Shown piece after piece: positions 9,700-17,761 of a stretch of DNA of 36,247 nucleotides. Positions within the stretch are counted from its first letter, which is position 1. Each line of letters opens with the position of its first letter. The translations under genes were made by a program, and so were the position numbers. Under the pieces are notes generated by a model. That model ran no database searches. It was not told the DNA's origin and was given only the letters and a program-made list of their open reading frames with translations. The stretch comes from JANJWP01 sp964540725 (GTDB lineage Bacteria > Patescibacteriota > Gracilibacteria > BD1-5 > UBA2023). The stretch lies in the NCBI GenBank assembly GCA_964540725.1, contig CAZINU010000009.1, forward strand, positions 1 through 36,247, read 5' to 3'.

Positions 9700-10362
9700 T
9701 TACTTGTTTTTGATGATTTTGTCGATGAGCCCGTATTCGATGGCTTCTTCGGCCGACATGAAGTTGTCGCGGTCGCAGTCCTTTTCGACCTGTTCGATCG
9801 GCTTTCCGGTATGGTGGGCGATGATGCCGTAGAGCGTTTTTCCGGTCTTCATGATATTTTCCGCCGCAATCTTGATGTCGACCGCCTGGCCTTCGATGCC
9901 GCCGAGGGGTTGGTGGATCATGATTTCGGAGTTGGGGAGGGAATACCGTTTTCCCTTCGCTCCGCCCGTAAGGATGACGGCACCCATGGATGCCGCCAGG
10001 CCGACGCAGACGGTGGCGACGTCCGGCTTGACGTACTGCATGACGTCGTAAATGGCGAGTCCGGCGGTTACGTGTCCGCCCGGAGAATTCACGTAGAGGG
10101 TAATCGGGGCTTTGGGATCGGCTTTTTCCAAGAACAGCATTTGCGCGATGACCGTATTGGCAACCGGAGAGTCGATGCCTTCGCCCAAGAAGATGATCCG
10201 GTCTTCCAGGAGACGCGAATAGATGTCGTATACGCGTTCTCCCGACGGAGTTTTATCGATGACGGTCGGAATGAGGGTGTTTTTCTTCCAACCGGGAACG
10301 CGGATCGGACCGAAGCCCGTAATGCCGTGGATAATGGAAGCGAGATCGTGCTGGTGGGACAT
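9700..10362 (-). CDS. clpP: ATP-dependent Clp protease proteolytic subunit
   Basis: ClpP forms the barrel-shaped serine protease that degrades unfolded proteins fed by ClpX/ClpC-type unfoldases, including products tagged by tmRNA. It has 220 residues. The catalytic triad is visible: Ser125 in GLAASMGA, His150 in MIHQP and Asp199 in CDRDNF. NSPGGHVTAGLAIYD and the IEQVEKDCDRDN stretch are family hallmarks. The N-terminus before residue 40 is slightly long and includes KKNTLIPTVIDKT, where mature ClpP usually begins near I-P-x-V-I-E. ATG at 10360-10362 was chosen because the terminator of the pilin gene lies just upstream. First gene of the long minus-strand operon; tmRNA is encoded about 5 kb away. 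Confidence 0.96.
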   Translation of the reverse strand: MSHQHDLASIIHGITGFGPIRVPGWKKNTLIPTVIDKTPSGERVYDIYSRLLEDRIIFLGEGIDSPVANTVIAQMLFLEKADPKAPITLYVNSPGGHVTAGLAIYDVMQYVKPDVATVCVGLAASMGAVILTGGAKGKRYSLPNSEIMIHQPLGGIEGQAVDIKIAAENIMKTGKTLYGIIAHHTGKPIEQVEKDCDRDNFMSAEEAIEYGLIDKIIKNK

Positions 10363-10388
10363 GGGAACGTGGAAAAAGAAAGAAATCG

Positions 10389-10415
10389 CGGGCCCCGAAC
10401 GCATGCCGGGGCCCG
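10389..10415 (-). terminator. Intrinsic terminator of the pilin gene
   Basis: A 9-bp G/C stem CGGGCCCCG (10389-10397) and CGGGGCCCG (10407-10415) with a 9-base loop, followed on the minus strand by a T-rich stretch (ATTTCTTTCTTTTT). It lies between the pilin stop and the clpP start. No clear clpP promoter is visible, so partial read-through may feed clpP. Confidence 0.65.
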
Positions 10416-10427
10416 ACGGGAACGATT

Positions 10428-11171
10428 TTAGAAGGAAATCGGGTACGCTTTTCCGGTTTGGCCGTCCATAAGGCCTCCGGAGTTCGTAAGTCCGCCCGGA
10501 CCGATGAGCGAAGACGGGCAGTCGGAACAGTTGCCGGTCGTGGAATCGTAGTTTCCGGAAACCTTTACGACCGTTCCTTTCTGTTCGTCGTAGAGCGTGG
10601 CGGCGAGGTTGTAGGCGATAGCCCGTTTCCCGCCGTCGTTCCAAGTTGCCGCGGGCTTGGCGTAGACGCCGTACACGTAGTGTCCGACGCCGTAGTCGGA
10701 CATGGTCTTGTCGCTGCCGACTTTTACGTCTTTGAGCGCGGGGTCGATAAGGTCCTGCGAAAGGTACTGCTTTCCAAGGACGGTCGCGGTAATGACGCCC
10801 TTGGCGCCGATTTGGGTCGTTCCGCCGTTCGACGTGACTTTTCCGCCTCCCGCTCCGCCGCTGACGCTTCCCACCTCGTCCCCGTTCATGGTGGTCGAAA
10901 CCGTATTTTCGTAGGCGGCGTTCGCGGTGGAGTTATATCCCCAGAGTTCGTTCGTCGCCGAATAGGCGGCCGGCATGGGGTAGTAGTTCTTTTCCTGGTT
11001 GAACAAATTGAGCGCGCCTTCGATTTGCGACAAATGTTGGAGCTTCGACGAGTTTTTCGCCTTGTCGGTCGCTCCGCCGAAACTCGTGTACGCGACGACC
11101 GAGATGACCGCGAGGATCGTAATGACGATGAGGAGCTCCACGAGCGTGAACGCGTTTTTGGCCGTGCGCAT
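10428..11171 (-). CDS. Type IV pilin-like protein
   Basis: A 247-residue protein with a class III (prepilin) signal: short basic leader MRTAKNA, then FTLVELLIVITILAVISVVAY, the conserved F-T-L-V-E-L-L helix with Glu at +5 of the mature pilin. The rest is a globular head with Gly/Ser/Thr-rich loops and one cysteine pair near the C-terminus (NCSDC). The start at 11169-11171 is preferred over a longer frame from 11234 because the promoter -10 lies at 11207-11212 inside that extension. It should be assembled into a type IV pilus or pseudopilus; the retraction ATPase PilT is encoded at 29448. It is monocistronic with its own promoter and terminator. Confidence 0.92.
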   Translation of the reverse strand: MRTAKNAFTLVELLIVITILAVISVVAYTSFGGATDKAKNSSKLQHLSQIEGALNLFNQEKNYYPMPAAYSATNELWGYNSTANAAYENTVSTTMNGDEVGSVSGGAGGGKVTSNGGTTQIGAKGVITATVLGKQYLSQDLIDPALKDVKVGSDKTMSDYGVGHYVYGVYAKPAATWNDGGKRAIAYNLAATLYDEQKGTVVKVSGNYDSTTGNCSDCPSSLIGPGGLTNSGGLMDGQTGKAYPISF

Positions 11172-11206
11172 GCGAAAAAAGGTTGGAAGGAAGTAAGAAC
11201 CCGCCA

Positions 11207-11234
11207 AGGATACGGTTTTTTTGGAATTTTTCAA
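11207..11234 (-). promoter_or_regulatory. Promoter of the pilin gene
   Basis: Minus strand: -35 TTGAAA (11229-11234), 16-base spacer with a run of seven A, -10 TATCCT (11207-11212). Predicted leader is about 29 bases. This promoter fixes the start codon choice at 11171. Confidence 0.6.
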
Positions 11235-11319
11235 TGGAAAAACCCTCCGTAAGCATTCGGATGGGAATGGGGGCGTCCATCACGAATCCGCGAAACGTCG
11301 GACGGTTTGTCAAAATCGC

Positions 11320-14034
11320 CTATCCTCGCCCTGGAATTTCGGTAATCCTCGAGACTCCGGCCCGTTCGAGGGCTTGAGCCAATCATTTCCAAGAAAGCGA
11401 TCCCGTTTCGGTAAGCACGTTCCGTTTCCGCGCCATGGCAGCGATTCCGCCGTCGCGAACCGAACATGCGAGCGCGAACGATCGCCTCAGCGCCTGAACG
11501 TCCGATTCCTCGCGGTCGAAGCCGTCAATTCCGAGGAAATCGGAGATTCGAAGGAGGACGTTCGCCTCTTCGACTGCCGACAGCGTTCCGTCGCGGATGA
11601 CGACGTCGCTCGCCCTCGCGATGGTTTCGATTGCGGGAATAAGGAAGTCCGCCCCTACCGAATGGAGCGTCGAAGCGACCGCGATGGCGGCTTCGGCCGA
11701 TTTTCCGTCGAACCGCACCGATCCGTCCGGAGTTCGGAATTCGATACCCGAAGACGTTCTGAACGCCTCGTATCCCTCCGAAATTCGGTACGTTTTTCCA
11801 GGTTCCGTTTTGGCGAGGAATTCTCTCGGATTTCCGGCGATTCCGAAATCTCCGTCGGATTTTTTCAAATCGGGCCGGGCGTCACTATCGCGTTTCTCGG
11901 GGATGCCGTTTCGAATTTCCTCGTCGCGCCTCGCAATTTCGATCCTCAGTTCCCCGGAAGACAGATGTCCGGCGAAGTACGCCTCGAACGCGGCCATCTT
12001 TGTGCCATCGGACGCGTTTTGGACCATTTGGTTACGGACGTTCTCCGCACGTAGGAGCTCCTGAACCCCCGAAAGCATCTGTTCCCGTTCTTCCGGATTT
12101 TCAGGGATATCGCCTTTCAGTATTCCATCCCTTTTGAGTTCTTCGAGCTTCCGTTCGGAATCTACGGATGGGTTCGAAAGGTAGTCGGAAATCTTCCCCT
12201 TCTCTTCGGGGGGTTTTTTCGCGAGGTTTTCGGGGTCAACGAATCATTCCGTTGCCGTTCTTGCGGCATCTCGTCGATCCTCCGCGGCTTTCGCGAGGAT
12301 CCGGTACGCCTCTTTCGCCCCCTTCGCGCCTTCGAGCGCCTTTCAGACGGAGGTTCCCTCGAAAATGCCTTTCAACCGGCGTTTCAACTCGGTTCCGGAT
12401 ATTCGGAAGTTCCCGTTCTCATCTACGGCGTCGGAAAGAAGTTCGCCGAACTCACGGTTTTTTTTCAATATCCGCTCCCTTCCTTCCGTTCCGTAGGAGG
12501 GGTCCGAAAACGCTTCCGCAATGACCGAATAGACGCTCTCGCGCCTCCATGCCGATTCGGATCCGATAACGATATCGTGTCGGGTTTTTCGAATACGACC
12601 GATTTCTTCCTTCGCGGAGTACCGTCCGGCAATCGTTTCGAACGTTTTCGCACGGGAATCCGAAGCGGTTCCGAGCATGGCCGCGATCGTCATCGCGAAC
12701 CACCGTTTATGGGGGTCGGCAATTTCCAGTCGGTCGAACGCGTCCGAATACGCTTCGGAATTTTCCCACGAAACCGCTCCGAGTCCGACGAACGCGAGCA
12801 TGGATTCGAGATCGCGTTTCGGAATGAGGTTCAGAGCGGAGCGTTCATGCAGCTGCCGTTTCGAAAGCTCCGTTCCGAAAATCCGCAGTACCGACGTTTC
12901 GGTCGAATTGGCGAGCGAACGCTCGACAACGTCCCGATTCTCCTTCCAGAGAACCTTGGAGATTCCCATCAAATCGAGGAGGTCCGTCAGTACGTCCCCT
13001 CACGTCGACGATTCGAAACGCAGGAAGGATTCGTCGTAGGTTTCCCGCATTCTTCGGACGTTTCCCCGTTCGAAATCCGAACGCATGGACCAAAACGCGT
13101 CGGAAAGTCCGGCCGCTTCGATTGAAACCGCCGATAGGAGATGCGCGAAGTTTCGTCCGCGGTACCACCGTTCACCCTTCAATCGTCGGAAAATCGGATA
13201 TTTTTCCGAATGGGAAGAAAGGGCCGATTCGAGCGGTTCGACGAATGCGGAACTTTCGCGAAGCCCGCTTCCCGGTTCAATTTTGCAAAGTTCTTCGAAG
13301 CACGCTTTTGGGGAAAGGTCCGCGATCTTCGTTATGAGCGCGCGAATTTTTTCCGGATTTTCCCGAAGCGACCGGGCGTCCGCATATCGGATATCGGAGC
13401 TCCTCGCCTCCTCCGGAGCGTTTTCTTTGGTTCGGAACGCTTCCGGGAGATGTCGGAACGCTTCCGGACGGCTCTTTACGAGACGATTGACGAAATCCTG
13501 ATTCCCCAGGCATTCGTCCGGGAGGAAAGCGGCGAGGTCCGGATACGTCCCAATTGCCGCGAACAGTTCCTCCGTCGTACGTTCTCCTTGGGAAATTTCG
13601 TATGAAAGAATTCGTTCGAGCGCGTCGATTTTTTGAATGAACGCTTTTGCCGTCTCGTTCGTTCCGACGGTCGTTTGACAGTACTCGGAAGTTCGTTCCG
13701 ACGAATTTCCATCGAAGCCCAGATGCTCACGGATGCTCGTGTTTCCGAAATTCTTGAGCGTCGGATTCGCCGACATGAACGCGCCCTTTGCCACGCCGTA
13801 TTCCTCCGCCAACTCCTTCAATCGGCAAACTTGTTTCCGAAAGAGCGCGAGAGCGGCCGTCCGGTCGAGTTTTTCTTCGGAGAAATATCGCTCCATCGTA
13901 TCGGCGAGACAGCCTTCGAATACGTTCCAATGCGCGGAATTTTCCCGCATTGAAAGTTCCGGAACGTTCTTCGGAACGTCGGCTTCGTATCGGTTTTCGA
14001 GGGGCAGTGCGTTTTTGAGTCGGTCGAGCGGCAT
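11320..14034 (-). CDS. Large helical protein, 904 aa, unknown function, four UGA-Gly codons
   Basis: One continuous frame of 904 residues once four TGA codons (13000, 12343, 12244 and 11383) are read as Gly; no TAA or TAG interrupts it. I do not recognise any domain. Composition is rich in Glu, Arg, Phe and Ala, and the predicted structure is mainly helical. The N-terminal ~345 residues (MPLDRLKNALPLENRYEAD onward) contain helices with IREHLGF and AAIGTYPDLAAFLPDECLG. The middle (about 350-560) includes RDLESMLAFVGLGAV and KRWFAMTIAAMLGTA. A charged Lys/Glu linker (about 565-650) leads to a C-terminal domain with YRISEGYEAFRTSSGIEFRTP. There is no signal peptide or membrane segment. ATG at 14032-14034, TAG stop. 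It lies 56 bases after the surface protein gene. Confidence 0.82.
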
Positions 14035-14055
14035 CGGAAAAGGTTTTTTTCCGAT
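14033..14055 (-). promoter_or_regulatory. Hairpin overlapping the start codon of the 904-aa gene
   Basis: Perfect 9-bp inverted repeat ATCGGAAAA (14033-14041) and TTTTCCGAT (14047-14055) with a 5-base loop. On the minus strand its 3' arm includes the first two bases of the ATG, so in RNA the start codon would be partly paired. Whether it acts on initiation is inference. Confidence 0.45.
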
Positions 14056-14090
14056 TCTCCCATATTTCGGGCTTTCGCGCAACTTCCGAG

Positions 14091-15146
14091 CTACGCCTTC
14101 GCCCGACCCTTCCACCCGACGGCGGCGCGTACCGCCGCGGCGGCGAGAAGGAGTCAGAGAATGCCGATCGCGGCGGTTTTTTTCGCGGAATCCGAAAAGG
14201 GCGCGGCTTCTCCGGCGGAAAGTTTCATCGAAGCGTCCGGAACGTCTTCTACGGGAGTCACGACCGACGGAACCGGTTCGGACGCCGGCAAATCCCCCGT
14301 TCCGCCCGTTTCTGGCGCCGGAGTCGGGAGCGTGGCCGATTCGGTCGGAGTTTCGGCGGGTGCCGAAGAATTTGGAAGTTCCGAAGGTTGCGGCGGAGCG
14401 GAAACGGCCGCTCCCGATGGCGCCGAAACGTCGGTTTCGGCCGTTCCGGCGTTCGCATGATCCGAAGAGGGCGGGGCGAACGGCTCGGACGTTGTCTGGG
14501 CGCGGCGGACGGGGGGCTTTGCGATCGAAACCGAAGGGGGTTCGACGACTTTCGGCGGTTCGCGGGTAATGGGGAGAGTGTCGAGAATATCTCCGTCCGG
14601 CGAGGAGAGAATGGCGGCGCCACCGGAATAGGCGACGGGGCCGAAATCCGTTTTTGCCCCTCCGGGGAGCGTTACTTCGCGGTCGATGGCGAATTTTCCG
14701 GCACCGGTTCGGACAATCCATCCGGAAAGTCGGACCGGAGCGTCGCCGAAGTTTTCCACGGATATCGAAATTTCGGACGCTTCGGACGGAATCGAAAGGG
14801 ATTCGCGCTCGAAACGGAGCGTCGTGGGCGAGAGGACGACGTAATCGCGCCGTTCGATTTTCGACTCGTGCTGGGTATCGGTGTACGCGAAGAAAAGAAG
14901 CGGCGTGCTTTTTTCGATTCGGATGGGGCGCGAGTAGGGAAGGGCGTCGCCCGGAGATCCGTTCGGATTGAACGTGTACCAGATTTTCGCGGCGGCGTCG
15001 CTCGCCGAAAGCCGGACTTCGAACGGCGTATCGTACGTTCCGGAGGGTTTGTCGGCATCCACCGTAATCGTCGTCGCCGCGAAGGCGTGGAAAAACGGTG
15101 CGGCAAGGAGGGGGAGGACGAGGATTTTCGCGAATCGTCGGAACAT
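14091..15146 (-). CDS. Membrane-anchored surface protein with chitobiase C-terminal-like and lamin-tail-like domains
   Basis: 351 residues. The signal peptide is at 1-24 (MFRRFAKILVLPLLAAPFFHAFAA). Then comes a domain at about 25-105 resembling the chitobiase/beta-hexosaminidase C-terminal fold (GTYDTPFEVRLSASD, IWYTFNPNGS, RIEKSTPLLFFAYTD). A lamin-tail-like beta domain follows at about 112-200 (ISVENFGDAPVRLSGW). A long Pro/Ala/Ser/Thr linker (about 205-320) precedes a C-terminal membrane helix. That helix is complete only when TGA at 14154-14156 is read as Gly (AAIGIL-G-LLLAAAAV), followed by a positively charged end (GWKGRAKA). This topology puts the domains outside the cell on a stalk. 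TAG stop. Its promoter overlaps that of tmRNA. Confidence 0.82.
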
Positions 15147-15201
15147 TGGGGTTTTGGTGTTTACGTAGGGAAAAATCGGGCGTCTCCTCCTTTCGACCCC
15201 A

Positions 15202-15229
15202 AGGCTACGGTATTTTTGGACAAAATCAA
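15202..15229 (-). promoter_or_regulatory. Promoter of the surface protein gene
   Basis: Minus strand: -35 TTGATT (15224-15229), 16-base spacer, -10 TAGCCT (15202-15207). It overlaps the divergent tmRNA promoter almost completely. The leader of about 48 bases contains an AGGAGGAG, but it is about 40 bases from the ATG, too far for initiation. Confidence 0.5.
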
Positions 15230-15244
15230 ATTTTCCGGTACCAT
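15216..15244 (+). promoter_or_regulatory. Promoter of tmRNA
   Basis: -35 TTGGAC (15216-15221) with 17 bases to -10 TACCAT (15239-15244). The expected transcription start is about 15251, a few bases before the mature tmRNA 5' end, which RNase P would trim. Confidence 0.6.
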
Positions 15245-15255
15245 CTCCGCCACGT

Positions 15256-15711
15256 GGGGATGATACAGCATTCTACTGCAAGAACCGCTCCCCGTACGCG
15301 CTTTCCGGGAGGTGTCCGTGGCTTCCGCATATCAATCACGGACGACAATAAGTGCAAACCGCACCTACGGCGGACTCGCCTCCTTCAAGAAGGTTGCAGC
15401 CCCCTCCAAGCTCGCTCTCGCTGCCTAATCGCGCGAATTCGAAGTCTTGGTAAAACCTCGGCCCCCTGCGGGGTGAGTGCCGGATGGCCTGCCGAAAACT
15501 CCGTACGCGCTTCCGGAGCGTACGCCGTACTTACGGAACCCGATTCCGCCCTTTCCGGGGATTTTAGCGGAATCCGGGCTTAGGAAATCCTTCGCGGTCC
15601 GGGCTCTTGGCCCCGTTCCTATCCGGAGCGCGTAACCGAACGACGGCTATGAAAGTACACGCGTGCGGTGGGCCTTGCGGCACACGGGGGCAGTTCCCGT
15701 CATCTCCACCA
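15256..15711 (+). ncRNA. ssrA: Transfer-messenger RNA (tmRNA)
   Basis: Rescues stalled ribosomes and adds a degradation tag. The 5' end GGGGATGATACAGCATTCTACTG matches the tmRNA 5' consensus. The 3' end CATCTCC-ACCA pairs with GGGGATG in a 7-bp acceptor stem that carries the G3-U70 wobble recognised by alanyl-tRNA synthetase. CTGCAAG...ACCGC near the 5' end pairs with GCGGT...CTTGCGG near the 3' end (helix P2). An internal reading frame begins after the canonical AATAAGT with GCA AAC and ends LALAA-TAA. The T-stem ACGGG/CCCGT encloses GGCAGTT, not the usual T-T-C-R-A loop, which is odd. CCA is encoded. A strong terminator follows. Length 456 nt. Confidence 0.96.
15354..15428 (+). other. tmRNA tag reading frame, 24 aa
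   Basis: GCA resume codon at 15354, TAA at 15426-15428. The encoded tag starts A-N-R-T-Y-G-G, has basic residues in the middle (SFKKVAAPSK) and ends L-A-L-A-A, the usual proteolysis signal. At 24 codons it is about twice as long as the familiar 10-11 residue tags. It contains no TGA codon. Confidence 0.92.
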
Positions 15712-15724
15712 ATTGAATGAAAGG

Positions 15725-15749
15725 GATCCCCGCTTTTGCGGGGGTCTTT
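15725..15749 (+). terminator. Intrinsic terminator of tmRNA
   Basis: Nine-bp stem GATCCCCGC (15725-15733) and GCGGGGGTC (15738-15746) with a TTTT loop, followed by TTT. It begins 14 bases after the tmRNA 3' end. Confidence 0.8.
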
Positions 15750-15816
15750 GCGAAAGTCGAACATGGAATCGAAATCCGGTTTCGCGACGCCGCCGCTATC
15801 CTTCACGCTTTTCTTT

Positions 15817-16191
15817 ATGTTTCCCGCCAAACGCTCCGTTTTCGCTCTCCTGGTTCTTTCGACCCTCATCGTTTCTTGTTCGGAAACTCCGGATTCGACC
15901 GGGGGTGACGCTCGAAAAGGTTCCGACGCGGAATATTCCTCCAAAAGCGGAACCGTTGGAAAAAATTCCTCCGTTTTGCCTTCGGAAGCACCATCTTCGA
16001 AGGTCATCGTCCGAAAGATCGTCGTCAAACCGAATTGCATCGGGTGTTGGAAGTGCGTCCGCATCGATCCTTCCCATTTTTCCATGGATTGGACGATTTG
16101 AAAGGCCGTTCCGATCCAAGCGGCCGGAAACGACGACGAACTCCGTCATGCAGCGAATCATTGTCCGGTCGCGGCGATCGTTATTTCGTAA
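15817..16191 (+). CDS. Lipoprotein with a C-terminal ferredoxin domain
   Basis: 124 residues. A lipoprotein signal peptide (MFPAKRSVFALLVLSTLIVSC) ends in a lipobox I-V-S-C with Cys21 as the lipidated residue. A Ser/Gly/Glu linker (22-62) tethers a single-cluster ferredoxin domain at about 63-124. The cluster ligands are Cys74, Cys77 and Cys80 in CIGCWKC plus Cys116 in HCPVAAI, as in bacterial 4Fe-4S ferredoxins of the C-I-G-C-x-x-C...C-P type. TGA at 16099-16101 (residue 95) sits at the D-x-x-x-G-K-A-V position where these ferredoxins carry Gly. The start ATG at 15817 was chosen because it begins the signal peptide. A -10-like TATCCT lies at 15797. It would be processed by Lgt and LspA, encoded elsewhere in the window. 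Placement of an Fe-S protein outside the membrane is unusual. Confidence 0.88.
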
Positions 16192-16222
16192 TTCGTCCCA
16201 GCCTTCGCGAATGCCCCATCCG

Positions 16223-16253
16223 CCGCCCGTTTCCCGGGAAACGGGCGGTTTTT
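16223..16253 (+). terminator. Intrinsic terminator after the ferredoxin gene
   Basis: Perfect palindrome CCGCCCGTTTCCC (16223-16235) and GGGAAACGGGCGG (16236-16248) followed by TTTTT. The T run overlaps the -35 box of the next promoter. Confidence 0.9.
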
Positions 16254-16280
16254 GCCATTTCGGAAAGGATGTCGTAGCAT
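16252..16280 (+). promoter_or_regulatory. Promoter of the 276-aa gene
   Basis: -35 TTGCCA (16252-16257), 17-base spacer, -10 TAGCAT (16275-16280). It begins inside the T tract of the preceding terminator. Predicted leader is about 15 bases. Confidence 0.6.
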
Positions 16281-16301
16281 GGAGGGGCATTCTCCCGATC
16301 C

Positions 16302-17132
16302 ATGTTCCAATCCCCGTCCGACCATTCTCCCGTCCAATCCTTCCAAAGACCGGCCCCCGTCTGAGCCGAGACGCTCAAGCGGGCGCTCGGAAGGGAAGAG
16401 TCTGCCTCCGAGCGTCGGAACTTGTACGACGCTATCGATGCGTGGCAGTCGGCCATTCGCGGCGCCCACCTGCGTTCGGGCGAAGGCCGCAACGAGGCGT
16501 TCCGAACGGCGGAGAACGTTCGGAAGTGGTACTGGAACGAATCGCATTCTCGCTCGTACCAGGCGCCGAGTTGGAGAATATCGCCCGAACGTTCCGCGCT
16601 GTTCGCGGAATTTCGGAACGACCCCAACTACCACCTGAAATGTCTGGTCGAAGTCGTGGCGCGGGCGTTCGTCGAGGCGTCGCTCCGTTCCGACGGCATG
16701 GACGCGTCGGTCATGATTACGTCCGACTCCGACGACGTGTTTGCCTGAGTCGATTACGTCGTGGAAATCCGCGATCCCGAAACCGGAAAGAAGCAGTACG
16801 TCGGAATCGATCTCGCCGTCTCCGAAAATCCCGCGTATCTCGAAAAAAAAGAATCCCGAACGGAAACGGTATGCCACGAATTCAACGCGTTCATGCGGCA
16901 CGGATATCGAAAAATCCCACGGCAAATTTTCGCCGTTCCGCCCAAAATCATGGCGAGATTCCTCGCCGCCTACGTCGGCGCCGTCGAAACGGGCCGAATG
17001 CCGGACGAATCCGAAACGCTCGCGCTGTTCGAGTCCGCGAAGGCCGAAGTGTCGATTTCCGAGATCGTCGAACGGGCGAAAGCCCGCTCCGCGTTCCTGG
17101 TGACGGACGCGCCTTCCCCCACCGTACACTAA
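16302..17132 (+). CDS. Conserved-looking cytosolic protein, 276 aa, unknown
   Basis: One frame of 276 residues with two TGA codons read as Gly (16362-16364, residue 21; 16746-16748, residue 149). The N-terminus is helical (RRNLYDAIDAWQSAIRGAHL). The core contains SDSDDVFA-G-VDYVVEIRDPETGKKQYVGIDLAVSE, then a Lys/Glu-rich region, then HEFNAFMRHGYRKIPRQIF and helices to the end. The acidic D-D...G-V-D-x-x-x-E-I followed by G-I-D-L is reminiscent of metal-dependent nuclease folds of the PD-(D/E)XK type, but I cannot identify a complete active site. No signal peptide or membrane segment. TAA stop; a small gene follows after 10 bases. A GGAGGGG stretch at 16281-16287 is 14 bases from the ATG, probably too far to be a Shine-Dalgarno site. 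Confidence 0.78.
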
Positions 17133-17142
17133 TTCCGCCCCA

Positions 17143-17349
17143 ATGGTCCTCACGCACTTTCCGGATTCCCGGGAATCCGCCGCATTCGAAACCGCGCTCG
17201 AAAGGGGGGTTCCTCCCATCGACGCCGAACTCGTCGGAGCGGTTTTGCCAGGCCTCGACACGGTCGCGCTTCCCGAACGGGCTTCGCACCAACTTGCCGA
17301 CGCCATCCGCCAGAGCCTCATGTCCCGAGTGCTTCCGGGAAAGGCTTAG
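17143..17349 (+). CDS. Small protein, 68 aa, unknown
   Basis: ATG start 10 bases after the previous stop, TAG stop. The sequence is amphipathic and probably helical (DSRESAAFETALERGVPP, then LPERASHQLADAIRQSLMSR), with no signal peptide or membrane segment. Its tight spacing to the 276-aa gene suggests an operon and perhaps a shared function. Not recognised. Confidence 0.6.
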   Translation: MVLTHFPDSRESAAFETALERGVPPIDAELVGAVLPGLDTVALPERASHQLADAIRQSLMSRVLPGKA

Positions 17350-17392
17350 GGTTTGGCGACCCCATTCTCGTACTTGAGAAATGCGGACCGTT

Positions 17393-17412
17393 CGGCCGAA
17401 AGGCCGGGTTTT
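17393..17412 (+). terminator. Possible terminator
   Basis: CGGCC (17393-17397), GAAA tetraloop, GGCCG (17402-17406), then GGTTTT. A short stem-loop 43 bases after the stop of the 68-aa gene. Confidence 0.4.
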
Positions 17413-17470
17413 CGAAAAAACAAACAAACCCTCTTGTCAATTATTTTCGGAAAAAATCCGAAGCATCCTC

Positions 17471-17499
17471 TCGACTCGCAAGGGGGAATTGCGTATACT
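17471..17499 (+). promoter_or_regulatory. Promoter of the 72-aa acidic protein gene
   Basis: -35 TCGACT (17471-17476), 17-base spacer, -10 TATACT (17494-17499). Start of transcription expected near 17506, giving a leader of about 28 bases. Confidence 0.55.
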
Positions 17500-17534
17500 C
17501 TTCCGGCGAAGAGCCTATTCCTACCCATGATCCT

Positions 17535-17753
17535 ATGGTTTCCCCGCACGACGACGAAGCGGAAGACGACGTTCTTCCGGGCGAACCGTCCGACGAGGAT
17601 CTCGCCGAAATCGAATCGGTCGATGACGGAGAGCTTTCCCTGGACGCTTTGGAAGATATCGAGGAAGACGAGAATGCCGGCCACCGGGTCGTAACGTTCG
17701 ACGGACGTGACGACGGGGAGCGGTATTTCGACGGCGCGTATTTCGACGAATAA
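17535..17753 (+). CDS. Small acidic protein, 72 aa, unknown
   Basis: Almost half the residues are Asp or Glu (for example DDEAEDDVLPGEPSDEDLAE and LEDIEEDENAG), with a short C-terminal motif HRVVTFDGRDDGERYFDG. No hydrophobic segment. The protein is probably disordered in its first 45 residues. It has its own promoter and a strong terminator just downstream, so it is a free-standing transcription unit, which supports a real gene. ATG at 17535 is in frame; an ATG at 17527 is not. Function unknown. Confidence 0.68.
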   Translation: MVSPHDDEAEDDVLPGEPSDEDLAEIESVDDGELSLDALEDIEEDENAGHRVVTFDGRDDGERYFDGAYFDE

Positions 17754-17761
17754 TCCTCAAA

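Noticed and set aside
10428..11234. Longer pilin start at 11234
   Set aside because: The promoter -35 and -10 boxes fall inside that extension, and prepilin leaders are short; MRTAKNA before F-T-L-V-E-L is the natural leader.
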